Shown piece after piece: positions 25,715 through 32,140 of a stretch of 32,140 nucleotides of DNA. The stretch spans positions 1 to 32,140 of the forward strand of contig CAZKUR010000045.1 in assembly GCA_964556005.1 (NCBI GenBank), read 5' to 3'. Position numbers and translations under genes: made by a program. Source of the stretch: CAZKUR01 sp964556005 (lineage in GTDB: Bacteria; Bacteroidota; Ignavibacteria; Ignavibacteriales; Ignavibacteriaceae). The stretch's first letter is position 1; each line of letters starts with the position of its first letter. The notes beneath the pieces are model-generated. The model ran no database searches. It worked only from the letters and a program-made list of their open reading frames with translations, and was not told the DNA's origin.

Positions 25715-25974
25715 GGTGATTTTTAATTTAATAGAAATGATAAATGTTAGTCATTAAAATTTTTTTATTTCGTTCTTTTCAGCAGAAGATCAACATCACT
25801 ATTTTATTAGTATCATCTCTTGCCTATGTCTCAAAATGTATTATTTTTTCAATATCAAATTTGGCAAGTAGTCTTTTTAATTTCCAAGACTAATTTTTTA
25901 TCTAACATTGTAAAAACTTTTTTTCAAATATAAAGATATTATACGATTAATTAACCCGGAAGGGACAAGTCAAA

Positions 25975-26667
25975 ATGAGAATACACTATTTCCAGCACAT
26001 GCCGTATGAAGGTTTGGGAAACATTGAACATTGGATAAGGGAGAAAAATTTTCCACTAACTTCAACAAAGTTTTATGAAGAGTTAAAACTTCCAAATTTC
26101 AATGACTTTGATTGGTTAATAATAATGGGCGGACCAATGTCGGTTCACGATGAAGATAAATATCCGTGGTTAATAAAAGAAAAAAACTTTATTAAAGATG
26201 CCATTAATGATAATAAAATTGTATTTGGAATTTGTTTAGGTTCTCAATTAATTGCCGAAACTTTAGGTGTGAATGTACATCCGAATACAGAAAAAGAAAT
26301 CGGCTGGTTCCCGGTAAAGTTTACAGATGCAGGAAAGAGTAACGAAATTTTTAAATCATTTCCTGAAGAGATGACAGTACTTCACTGGCACGGCGATACC
26401 TTCGAATTACCTTCAGGTTCCATACATTTAGCAGAAAGCCAGTGCACTAAAAACCAGGCTTTTGCAATTCACAAAGTGATTGGACTTCAATTTCATTTGG
26501 AAGTAAATGAAACCAATCTTAAAAATATGATTAAATTCGGAAGAGACGATTTAATAAGTTCACAATTCGTTCAGAATGAAAAAGAGATATTGGAGAACAC
26601 AAATCATATCAAGAAAAACAATGAATTTATGACTAAATTACTCGAAAATATTTTAGAAATATTTTAG
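25975..26667 (+). CDS. Class I glutamine amidotransferase, GMP-synthase-like
   Basis: A 230-residue stand-alone GATase1 domain. The catalytic triad is visible: nucleophile C87 in F-G-I-C-L-G-S-Q, and H174 with E176 in L-Q-F-H-L-E-V. The M-G-G-P-M-S-V motif at 51-57 and the overall pattern match the GMP synthase glutaminase-like group (YP_ orphan amidotransferases) rather than PurQ. The acceptor substrate is unknown. Its start follows a purine-rich GGAAGGGA stretch. It is followed after 18 bp by the PLP aminotransferase gene on the same strand, suggesting an operon. Confidence 0.88.
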   Translation: MRIHYFQHMPYEGLGNIEHWIREKNFPLTSTKFYEELKLPNFNDFDWLIIMGGPMSVHDEDKYPWLIKEKNFIKDAINDNKIVFGICLGSQLIAETLGVNVHPNTEKEIGWFPVKFTDAGKSNEIFKSFPEEMTVLHWHGDTFELPSGSIHLAESQCTKNQAFAIHKVIGLQFHLEVNETNLKNMIKFGRDDLISSQFVQNEKEILENTNHIKKNNEFMTKLLENILEIF

Positions 26668-26685
26668 AATTAATTAGGAACAGCA

Positions 26686-27825
26686 ATGCACATAAAAACT
26701 TCCGCTACGCCAAATATAAAACAATTCCTTCCGCCAAAAAGAATATTGCTCGGGCCAGGACCTTCGGATGTACCGCAAAGAATTTTAGATGCAATGGCAA
26801 GGCCGACTATTGGCCATCTCGATCCTGAATTTATTAGGATGATGGATGAAGTTAAATCGATGCTGCAATATGCATTCAAGACTAAAAATGAATTAACCAT
26901 GGCTGTTTCCGCCCCTGGTTCTGCAGGGATGGAAACATGTTTCGTCAACCTTGTTGAACCGGGCGATAAAATTATTGTTTGCATCAACGGTGTTTTCGGC
27001 GGGAGGATGAAAGAGAATGTAGATAGAATCGGCGGAAAAGCTATTGTTGTCGAAGACGAATGGGGAAAGCCCGTTGATCCGAATAAAGTTGAAGCAGCAT
27101 TAAAGAAAAATCCTGATACAAAAATTCTCGCTTTTGTTCATGCTGAAACTTCAACCGGGGCTAGTTCGGATGCGGAAACTCTCGTTAAGCTTGCTCACAA
27201 TCATAATGCTCTCGTAATAGTAGATGCTGTTACATCGTTAGGCGGTATTCCTCTCTTTGTCGATGATTGGAATATCGATGCAATTTACTCCGGCAGTCAG
27301 AAATGTTTATCGTGCACACCAGGACTTTCACCGATTAGTTTTAATCAAAGAGCTGTAGATGTTATCAAGAAAAGAAAAACTAAGATTCAAAGCTGGTTTA
27401 TGGATTTAAATCTTGTAATGAACTATTGGGGAGGCGGAACAAAACGGGCATATCATCATACAGCTCCAATAAATGCATTGTACGGACTTCATGAATCGTT
27501 GGTTCTTCTGCTGGAGGAAGGAGTTGAAAACAGATGGAACAGACATAAAGAAAATCACATTATCCTAAAAGATGAATTGCAAAAATTAAATCTTGAATTT
27601 TTTGTCGAAGAAAAATATCGATTGCCTCAATTAAACTCGGTAAAAATTCCCCCGGGTGTGGATGATGCAAATGTAAGGGGCAGACTTTTAAACGAATTTA
27701 ATATTGAAATCGGTAACGGTTTAGGACCGATGGCAGGAAAAATATGGCGTATCGGGCTTTTGGGCTACTCATCAATTAGAGAGAACATTAATAAATTAAC
27801 TCAGGCGCTGAAAAAAATATTGTAG
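26686..27825 (+). CDS. Class V PLP aminotransferase (alanine/serine-glyoxylate type)
   Basis: A 379-residue fold-type I enzyme of the AGXT group. Signature N-terminus L-L-G-P-G-P-S-D-V-P at 21-30, R-P-T-I-G-H-L-D at 39-46, G-S-A-G-M-E near 78-83, the cofactor-ring D180 (V-I-V-D-A-V-T-S-L-G-G) and PLP lysine K206 in S-G-S-Q-K-C-L-S. R-A-Y-H-H-T-A-P at 254-261 matches the family substrate-binding run. It should transfer an amino group between alanine or serine and glyoxylate or pyruvate; the exact pair cannot be told from sequence, and ureidoglycine or phosphonate relatives share the motifs. It lies 18 bp after a GATase gene. Confidence 0.9.
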   Translation: MHIKTSATPNIKQFLPPKRILLGPGPSDVPQRILDAMARPTIGHLDPEFIRMMDEVKSMLQYAFKTKNELTMAVSAPGSAGMETCFVNLVEPGDKIIVCINGVFGGRMKENVDRIGGKAIVVEDEWGKPVDPNKVEAALKKNPDTKILAFVHAETSTGASSDAETLVKLAHNHNALVIVDAVTSLGGIPLFVDDWNIDAIYSGSQKCLSCTPGLSPISFNQRAVDVIKKRKTKIQSWFMDLNLVMNYWGGGTKRAYHHTAPINALYGLHESLVLLLEEGVENRWNRHKENHIILKDELQKLNLEFFVEEKYRLPQLNSVKIPPGVDDANVRGRLLNEFNIEIGNGLGPMAGKIWRIGLLGYSSIRENINKLTQALKKIL

Positions 27826-27914
27826 AAAAAATCATTAGTAAAAAAAATCAAGACCGGCTGACAATAACACTATTCTTTTTTGAATATAAATCACTCGGAT
27901 TCTGTTATACCTTT

Positions 27915-28880
27915 TTAAGGTGAACAAGTATCACCAAATAAAATATTAATCCTTTTCGAAATAATTTGAATAAATTTTTGCTTCAAATTTTCTGTCAAGA
28001 AACTCTTGTTTACAAACTCATTCATATTTGAAATCGAATCCCTGTAGCGGCCATATATAACAGACAAAGTTTTTTCATTTATTAAAAGTTTTTCCGCAAA
28101 ATAATCAAAATCTTCTTTCTTGAGATTATTTTTCTTTCCGTTTAGAGGTAAAGCAAGTTCTTCGATATCACCCGGATTTAAAAGCTTAGTAGATATAAGA
28201 TCATAAGAAGGTGAAAGGATTATTTCATCATCTTCATCTCTAAGGAGGGAAAATTTTTTAAGATGCATATCTGAATTGCCGGTTACAAAAGAGAACAAAA
28301 TCAATTCAAATAATCTTACAGCATCATAACCCGGAAAATCAGAAAATTTTAATATAATATTGCCCACATTTTCCATTGATTCGCTGTATTTTTGTCCGGT
28401 TAGCATGCCGGTCAATTGTGCCATATCTTCAAGATGAAGCTTATGGTTTTTTGTTCTGTCGAATCTTCTGCTAAGATAAGCAAGTTCCCCTGATTTTAAT
28501 CTAATAAGACTATGAACGGCAGTTTTTATTTTTAATATTTCCGCAAGATGCATCGTTAAATCCTCAATTTCGGGCATTTGCGTATATTTTTCGGACGGAA
28601 GCTTTAATATAAAATTTCCCCAAAGACCTGTAATTGTAAGTCTTTTATCCCTTCCATTATTTTTTTTATAATTTAAAGAAAGCTTAGGCTGCATACCTGT
28701 TAAAGAAATACTTTTCCCTAACATTTGTATTGCAAACTCTTCAGCGTCATCAATTCCAAAATTAATTAATGGCGGAGAGTTACTTCCGAAAAATTTTCTG
28801 CTGCATGAAAAATGAAAATCAATTTCACTTTGGCCTAAAGCATCATAACAAAATAAACATTTAGTTGAATCCGTTTTCAT
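27915..28880 (-). CDS. hipT: HipT-like serine/threonine kinase toxin (HipA C-terminal part)
   Basis: A 321-residue HipA-fold kinase lacking HipA's N-subdomain 1, which is encoded separately upstream. A short N-terminal cysteine motif is C8-x2-C11 ... H23-x2-C26. The Gly-rich loop reads K-S57-I-S59-L-T-G-M-Q-P-K; in the characterised E. coli HipT two loop serines, also numbered 57 and 59, are autophosphorylated. Lys93 (F-I-L-K) is the likely ATP lysine, D204 in G-N-S-D-M-H-L-K-K-F the catalytic aspartate, and D227 in S-P-S-Y-D-L the metal ligand. HipT of E. coli phosphorylates tryptophanyl-tRNA synthetase; the target here is unknown. It starts 6 bp after the HipS-like gene. Confidence 0.9.
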   Translation of the reverse strand: MKTDSTKCLFCYDALGQSEIDFHFSCSRKFFGSNSPPLINFGIDDAEEFAIQMLGKSISLTGMQPKLSLNYKKNNGRDKRLTITGLWGNFILKLPSEKYTQMPEIEDLTMHLAEILKIKTAVHSLIRLKSGELAYLSRRFDRTKNHKLHLEDMAQLTGMLTGQKYSESMENVGNIILKFSDFPGYDAVRLFELILFSFVTGNSDMHLKKFSLLRDEDDEIILSPSYDLISTKLLNPGDIEELALPLNGKKNNLKKEDFDYFAEKLLINEKTLSVIYGRYRDSISNMNEFVNKSFLTENLKQKFIQIISKRINILFGDTCSP

Positions 28881-28886
28881 AAAAAT

Positions 28887-29207
28887 TTATTCCATAACCG
28901 GAATTACACTTACAGCACCCGCACAATCAATACAAAATGTCAAAAGCAATTCCATTCTATTCTTTTCATCTATCATCCAATTTTTCCCTGCAATATCAAG
29001 AAGCCATCCTTCCGGGATTAAACCATCGAAAAATGGGAATAAATCACTGTTTGTATAGGGTTCATTTCTTAATGGCATTGTCAAGCTTATAGGTTTTGCT
29101 TTTTCGGATTTTAAGTAAGTTTCGTCGTAGAAAAAACTGAATCCGTTTTCATCCTCAGAAACAATTCCTGCAAATAAATTTTTAAAATAAACTTTACCTT
29201 TATGCAC
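28887..29207 (-). CDS. hipS: HipS-like protein (stand-alone HipA N-subdomain 1)
   Basis: A 106-residue protein equal to the HipA N-terminal (Couple_hipA) domain: beta-rich start, P-I-S-L-T-M-P-L-R at 39-47 and the family motif L-F-P-F-F-D-G-L-I-P-E-G-W-L-L at 56-70. In the characterised E. coli HipBST system HipS is the antitoxin, and a tryptophan near this place blocks the HipT active site; W68 in I-P-E-G-W is a candidate equivalent. It lies 3 bp after the HipB gene and 6 bp before the HipT gene, so the three are surely cotranscribed. The antitoxin role is inferred from family. Confidence 0.88.
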   Translation of the reverse strand: MHKGKVYFKNLFAGIVSEDENGFSFFYDETYLKSEKAKPISLTMPLRNEPYTNSDLFPFFDGLIPEGWLLDIAGKNWMIDEKNRMELLLTFCIDCAGAVSVIPVME

Positions 29208-29210
29208 CTA

Positions 29211-29426
29211 TTATTCTCTAAATCCTTTTTTTACAGGACCTGCTTCACAACCGAATAAAAACAGAACCTGGTTTATTTTATTTAATTGTAGCGTTTCCTT
29301 GCCTTGTTCCAATTCTCTTATAAAACGGAGCCCTACGCCAGCCCGTTTAGCTAATTCTTCTTGCGTAAGGCCGAGCTTTTTTCTTTTTTCTTTTACTAAT
29401 AATGATATTGGATTATTCTTATTCAA
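29211..29426 (-). CDS. hipB: HipB-like Xre repressor
   Basis: A 71-residue DNA-binding protein consisting of one Xre/Cro helix-turn-helix (about 8-60): L-T-Q-E-E-L-A-K-R-A-G-V-G-L-R-F-I-R-E-L-E-Q-G-K at 20-43, then a hydrophobic dimer helix and a short basic tail. The start is TTG (29426); there is no ATG that would keep the first helix. It is the first gene of the split-HipA operon. Three ATACC-N6-GGTAT palindromes upstream are its likely binding sites and imply autorepression, as for E. coli HipB, whose operators are spaced inverted repeats of related form. Confidence 0.9.
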   Translation of the reverse strand: MNKNNPISLLVKEKRKKLGLTQEELAKRAGVGLRFIRELEQGKETLQLNKINQVLFLFGCEAGPVKKGFRE

Positions 29427-29430
29427 TTTT

Positions 29431-29448
29431 TATACCTGGACGGGTATA
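29431..29448. promoter_or_regulatory. HipB operator candidate 1
   Basis: TATACC-N6-GGTATA, ending 5 bases before the TTG start of hipB. Its core is ATACC-TGGACG-GGTAT. It would lie in the 5' leader if transcription starts near 29476. Confidence 0.65.
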
Positions 29449-29482
29449 TTTAATCATTTTTAAAACTAAATTTATCTCTTTT

Positions 29483-29490
29483 CAAATATA
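29483..29490 (-). promoter_or_regulatory. -7 element of the hip operon promoter
   Basis: On the minus strand TATATTTG exactly fits TAnnTTTG, about 57 bases before the hipB start. No TTG box is seen 20 bases upstream; operator candidate 2 occupies that place. Confidence 0.5.
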
Positions 29491-29509
29491 ATATCAATAG
29501 GATTAAATT

Positions 29510-29525
29510 ATACCCGTACAGGTAT
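29510..29525. promoter_or_regulatory. HipB operator candidate 2
   Basis: ATACC-CGTACA-GGTAT. Read on the other strand it differs from candidate 1 at a single base. It covers the -33 region of the predicted promoter. Confidence 0.65.
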
Positions 29526-29648
29526 GAATTTAGAAAGATGGAGGGGTTTAATGCTGTAGTACATCTGAGAAAACAACAAATCTTTGAATATTTATTATCC
29601 AATGCCTTAGTACTTTAAATTTTAGAATCTTTACTTAGAGGACAGAAA

Positions 29649-29668
29649 TTATACCCATAAGGGTATAA
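29649..29668. promoter_or_regulatory. HipB operator candidate 3
   Basis: ATACCC-N4-GGGTAT with two further complementary bases on each side, the most perfect of the three copies. It lies about 140 bp upstream of candidate 2, close to the end of the exonuclease gene, so a looping role is possible. Confidence 0.6.
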
Positions 29669-29722
29669 ATATTTTGAATTAACTTATTTTAAATTTGAAA
29701 TGAAGAATACCATAGGTGGAAA

Positions 29723-30412
29723 TTACAAATTTAGATACTCATCCCAAATTTTAAATAATTGGTAAGTTGCGTAGATATCATCGCCGCAGTAAACAGCAAT
29801 ATCCTTTATTCTTTTCGCATCATAAAGATTTTTAACTTCCATCCCGGAGACCTCTTTAGACTTCGGCGATTTTATCCCGAATGCATGACAGTAAAAATCC
29901 AAATTGAATTTTCTCGTCAATCCGTAAAAAGTAAACTGATCAAGAAGATCGACATGCTGTGAAGAATTATAACGGTTTCCCATTAGATTTTCAGAAGGTT
30001 TAATTTTTAAAATTGCTGAACGAAGAGTTAAAAACGGAATATCGAAATTCCTGCCGTTGAATGTAATAACCTGGTCCACCACTTCTATAATTCGCCAGAA
30101 AGATTCAAGCATCTCTTTTTCTGACAAACCTTTATATTGAACTTTTTTGTTATCCGAACTCCACAGTTCTTGTTTAGAACTTTCGTAGTAGACAAAAGAT
30201 TTTTCTTTTTCTACATCGAAAATTCCTATTGCTATTACTTTTGCTGTGAAAGGATAAAGACTTGTATAACGAACGGCTTCATCGATTTTTTCTTTCCTGA
30301 TCTTTTCGTCTTTTTCTTTTACGGAATATCTTAAGATGTATTCACGCTGGCTTTCGGAAAGAGATTCGAATGGCATCGAACAAGTTTCGATATCGAAAAC
30401 AATTTGTCTCAT
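29723..30412 (-). CDS. 3'-5' exonuclease, DEDDy PolB-like
   Basis: A 229-residue RNase H-fold exonuclease. Exo I D7/E9 in F-D-I-E-T, Exo II in F-N-G-R-N-F-D124, and Exo III Y208-x3-D212 (Y-C-G-D-D-I-Y) give the DEDDy set of the family annotated as predicted 3'-5' exonuclease related to the exonuclease domain of family B DNA polymerase. No polymerase domain is attached. The natural substrate is unknown; a DNA repair role is assumed from the family. A purine-rich GGGGAG sits 5 bases before ATG 30412. It is 29 bp after the thioesterase gene on the same strand. Confidence 0.88.
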   Translation of the reverse strand: MRQIVFDIETCSMPFESLSESQREYILRYSVKEKDEKIRKEKIDEAVRYTSLYPFTAKVIAIGIFDVEKEKSFVYYESSKQELWSSDNKKVQYKGLSEKEMLESFWRIIEVVDQVITFNGRNFDIPFLTLRSAILKIKPSENLMGNRYNSSQHVDLLDQFTFYGLTRKFNLDFYCHAFGIKSPKSKEVSGMEVKNLYDAKRIKDIAVYCGDDIYATYQLFKIWDEYLNL

Positions 30413-30441
30413 ATAACTCCCCTTTGGTTATGAATGAAAAA

Positions 30442-30903
30442 TTATTCGTCTTTTATAATATTTAATTCCTTTTCAAAAATACGGACTTTTTCATAAAATT
30501 CTTCCGGAAGAGGGACATGTTTTTTAGTTACCGGGTTAACATGCACCAGTACGCCGGATCCTTCGGCAATTATTTTTTTTGTATCGATGTTTTCAATAAT
30601 ATGCTCAAAACCGAAGCTGCTGTGCTTGATGAAAGAAACCCGTGTATAAATTCTTAATCTGTCTTCAAAGTTAGCAACTTTTAAGTAATTAATCTCGTTT
30701 CTTGCCATATAAAATGCAGTTTCATTTACAGCAATTCCGACTTTGGGCAGCACTCCTAAATCTTTTGCGTATTTAATTCTCGCCTGTTCAAAATATTTAA
30801 AGTAAACTGCATTGTTCGCGATATTAAGCATATCCACTTCATCAAATTTTACGATAACATCGTATATGTGTTTGAATGAATTTTTGTTTTTGGTTGGATT
30901 CAT
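30442..30903 (-). CDS. 4HBT hotdog acyl-CoA thioesterase (YbgC/FadM-like)
   Basis: A 153-residue single hotdog domain. The 4HBT pattern is visible near the start: V-K-F-D-E-V-D24-M-L-N-I-A-N-N-A-V-Y-F-K-Y-F-E-Q-A-R split over 18-42, with the usual Asp followed by the long central helix. The family cleaves acyl-CoA thioesters in the cytoplasm. The neighbouring dienoyl-CoA reductase-like gene, 106 bp upstream on the same strand, suggests a fatty-acid oxidation context, as for FadM; the chain length is unknown. Confidence 0.88.
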   Translation of the reverse strand: MNPTKNKNSFKHIYDVIVKFDEVDMLNIANNAVYFKYFEQARIKYAKDLGVLPKVGIAVNETAFYMARNEINYLKVANFEDRLRIYTRVSFIKHSSFGFEHIIENIDTKKIIAEGSGVLVHVNPVTKKHVPLPEEFYEKVRIFEKELNIIKDE

Positions 30904-30947
30904 TTTTCTACTTCAATAAAAAATTTTCATAATTACATCTGATTTTA

Positions 30948-31000
30948 GATACTTGATGCCGGATAAAATGTATTGGTAAAATCGAAAATCCAGAATCGAG
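30948..31000. repeat. Second copy of the CTCGATTCT/GATACTTGAT repeat tract
   Basis: GATACTTGAT at 30948-30957 and AGAATCGAG (CTCGATTCT on the minus strand) at 30992-31000 repeat words of the tract at 15214-15276, again between genes. Confidence 0.45.
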
Positions 31001-31009
31001 ATCCAAGCT

Positions 31010-31897
31010 TCATCTTCCCTTCACACCTCTAACCGCTTTCTCAATCTCATCCCACATTTCTGCCGGCACTGCCTCAAGCATGTTAAACTGTCCTGCACCT
31101 TTAAGCCACTCACCTCCATCAATTGTAATAACTTCGCCGTTGACAAAAGAAGAAAAGTTAGAGACAAGATATGCAGCTAAGTTTGCAAGTTCCTGATGTT
31201 CGCCGGTTCGTTTTACAGGTACTTTTTTCGCAGGATCAAATTTATCCTTTAAACTTCCCGGCAGCAATCTTTCCCACGCACCTTTGGTAGGAAAAAGTCC
31301 CGGTGCGATAGCATTAAATCTGATTCCGTATTTCGCCCATTCAACTGCGAGTGATCTTGTAAGTGAAAGTACACCGGCTTTTGCAACAGCAGAAGGTACA
31401 ACATAAGCCGAGCCTGTCCATGCATAAGTTGTCACAATATTTAGAACACTTGCTTTTTGTTTTTTTTCAATCCAATGTTTTCCAAAAGCAAGAGTACAAT
31501 AATATGATCCTCTCAATACAATGTTAACAACAATATCAAATGCACGGTGTGATAATCTTTCGGTCGGACTAATAAAATTTCCGGCGGCATTGTTTACAAG
31601 CGAATCGACTTTACCAAATTTGTCGATAGTAACCTTTAACAAATTTTCTACTTCACTGTAATTTGTTATGTCGCATTTAACCGGCAGAACTGTTTTTCCC
31701 GTATCTGACTCAATTTCTTTTGCAGTTTTTTCAAGTATTTCTAATTTACGACTGGCAATGATTAAATCAGCGCCTAATTCTGCAAAATATTTTCCCATTG
31801 CTTTACCGAGTCCTGTTCCGCCGCCTGTAATGAGGATTACTTTACCTTCGAGAGAACCTTCCTTAAGCATGGGCTTCAAATAAATATTTTCCGTCAT
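31010..31897 (-). CDS. SDR oxidoreductase, 2,4-dienoyl-CoA reductase-like
   Basis: A 295-residue short-chain dehydrogenase. Cofactor motif T-G-G-G-T-G-L-G at 24-31 and N-N-A-A-G at 102-106. The catalytic region lacks the common Tyr-x3-Lys: the lysine K173 sits in V-V-P-S169-A-V-A-K-A-G, and Y158 lies 11 residues before the serine, the same Tyr-Ser-Lys geometry as mitochondrial 2,4-dienoyl-CoA reductase (DECR1: Y199, S210, K214). The G-P-F-P-T-K-G-A-W run after 200 and F-x-G-E-V-I-T-I-D-G-G near 255 also fit. It should reduce 2,4-dienoyl-CoA with NADPH during beta-oxidation of unsaturated fatty acids. Confidence 0.9.
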   Translation of the reverse strand: MTENIYLKPMLKEGSLEGKVILITGGGTGLGKAMGKYFAELGADLIIASRKLEILEKTAKEIESDTGKTVLPVKCDITNYSEVENLLKVTIDKFGKVDSLVNNAAGNFISPTERLSHRAFDIVVNIVLRGSYYCTLAFGKHWIEKKQKASVLNIVTTYAWTGSAYVVPSAVAKAGVLSLTRSLAVEWAKYGIRFNAIAPGLFPTKGAWERLLPGSLKDKFDPAKKVPVKRTGEHQELANLAAYLVSNFSSFVNGEVITIDGGEWLKGAGQFNMLEAVPAEMWDEIEKAVRGVKGR

Positions 31898-32014
31898 AAT
31901 TTTCCCTATTGTTTAATCAGTTAAAATTTAAAACTAATATAGGTATTTTATTCACAAAAACTTTTTAATGGAATAAAAATGGTTGAATATTGAAGTTGAC
32001 TAAAATACCGTAGT

Positions 32015-32140
32015 GGGTGACCAAAAAGAAGGAGTTTGTCATTGCGAACGAGTCTTCGAGTGAAGCAATCTTTCGTTTTTAATGTAAAAGTGAGATCACT
32101 TCACTTCGTTCGTGATGACATAATTACTTTTTGGTCAACC
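32015..32140. mobile_element. MITE/REPIN-like element with terminal inverted repeats
   Basis: Ends GGGTGACCAAAAAG (32015-32028) and CTTTTTGGTCAACC (32127-32140) are inverted repeats with one mismatch in 14. Nested inside, TGTCATTGCGAACGA (32037-32051) pairs with TCGTTCGTGATGACA (32106-32120) at 13 of 15 places. The inside holds no coding frame and resembles the TGTCATTGCGA-type dispersed repeats of many bacterial genomes. The right edge coincides with the window end, so the element could extend further and a target-site duplication cannot be checked. Confidence 0.65.

Noticed and set aside
25925..25932. CAAATATA as the purL promoter -7 element (minus strand)
   Set aside because: No -33 box at the right distance and it would give a leader of about 200 bases; a chance match in AT-rich DNA.
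25975..26667. PurQ, as partner of the adjacent PurL
   Set aside because: The nucleophile motif is GICLGSQ, not the GICNGFQ type of PurQ, and M-G-G-P-M-S-V is typical of GMP-synthase-like amidotransferases.
27919..27935. GGTGA/TCACC inverted repeat as hip operon terminator
   Set aside because: It lies within the last codons of hipT and no T-run follows on the minus strand.
1..32140. tRNA, rRNA or CRISPR arrays
   Set aside because: No T-loop/CCA-like arrangements, rRNA conserved blocks or regularly spaced repeats were seen in the intergenic regions.

Overview
The window reads as a chromosomal segment of an AT-rich, free-living member of the Bacteroidota/Ignavibacteria-Chlorobi side of the tree. 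The evidence is indirect but consistent. Three proteins end in the N-Y-P-N-P-F-N-P type A C-terminal sorting domain of the type IX secretion system (T9SS). Promoters fit the Bacteroidota form TTTG-N20-TAnnTTTG. Shine-Dalgarno sequences are mostly weak. PurL is of the short form that needs separate PurS and PurQ, unlike the long fused PurL usual in core Bacteroidota. No rRNA, tRNA, CRISPR array or transposase gene was seen.

Layout. 1-2924 (minus): a truncated secreted Asp-box protein and a secreted VIT/von Willebrand A protein. 3368-9660 (minus): a tight five-gene row of lipoprotein, GAF/sigma-54 activator, Ser/Thr kinase with a membrane helix and two PEGA-like repeats, secreted six-Kelch protein, and DUF5683 membrane protein; this is the best candidate for an undescribed envelope signalling system. 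9718-13270 (minus): housekeeping genes rlmB, lgt, hisS and a PTS-IIA/PtsN-like gene. 13511-15211 (plus): a large orphan Rossmann protein, separated by a strong bidirectional terminator from a T9SS-exported protein (15458-16837). 17113-20448 (minus): a nitrosative-stress/iron-sulfur repair island with hemerythrin, truncated hemoglobin, Ric/ScdA di-iron repair protein, polyferredoxin and an Rrf2 regulator. A matching palindrome lies in front of both the regulator and the polyferredoxin gene.

20677-21513 (plus): an Xre/MbcA-RES toxin-antitoxin pair with a readable promoter and a helically phased direct repeat. 21587-23481: an SH3-like exported protein, a GlsB-type membrane protein and a YihY-type membrane protein. 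23474-25714: purL. 25975-27825 (plus): a class I glutamine amidotransferase and a PLP aminotransferase. 27915-29426 (minus): a three-gene split HipA system (HipB-HipS-HipT type) preceded by three copies of an ATACC-N6-GGTAT palindrome. 29723-31897 (minus): a DEDDy exonuclease, a hotdog thioesterase and a 2,4-dienoyl-CoA reductase-like SDR. The right edge carries a roughly 126-bp element with terminal inverted repeats, looking like a MITE or REPIN.

All functional calls are made by reading motifs; no database search was run.
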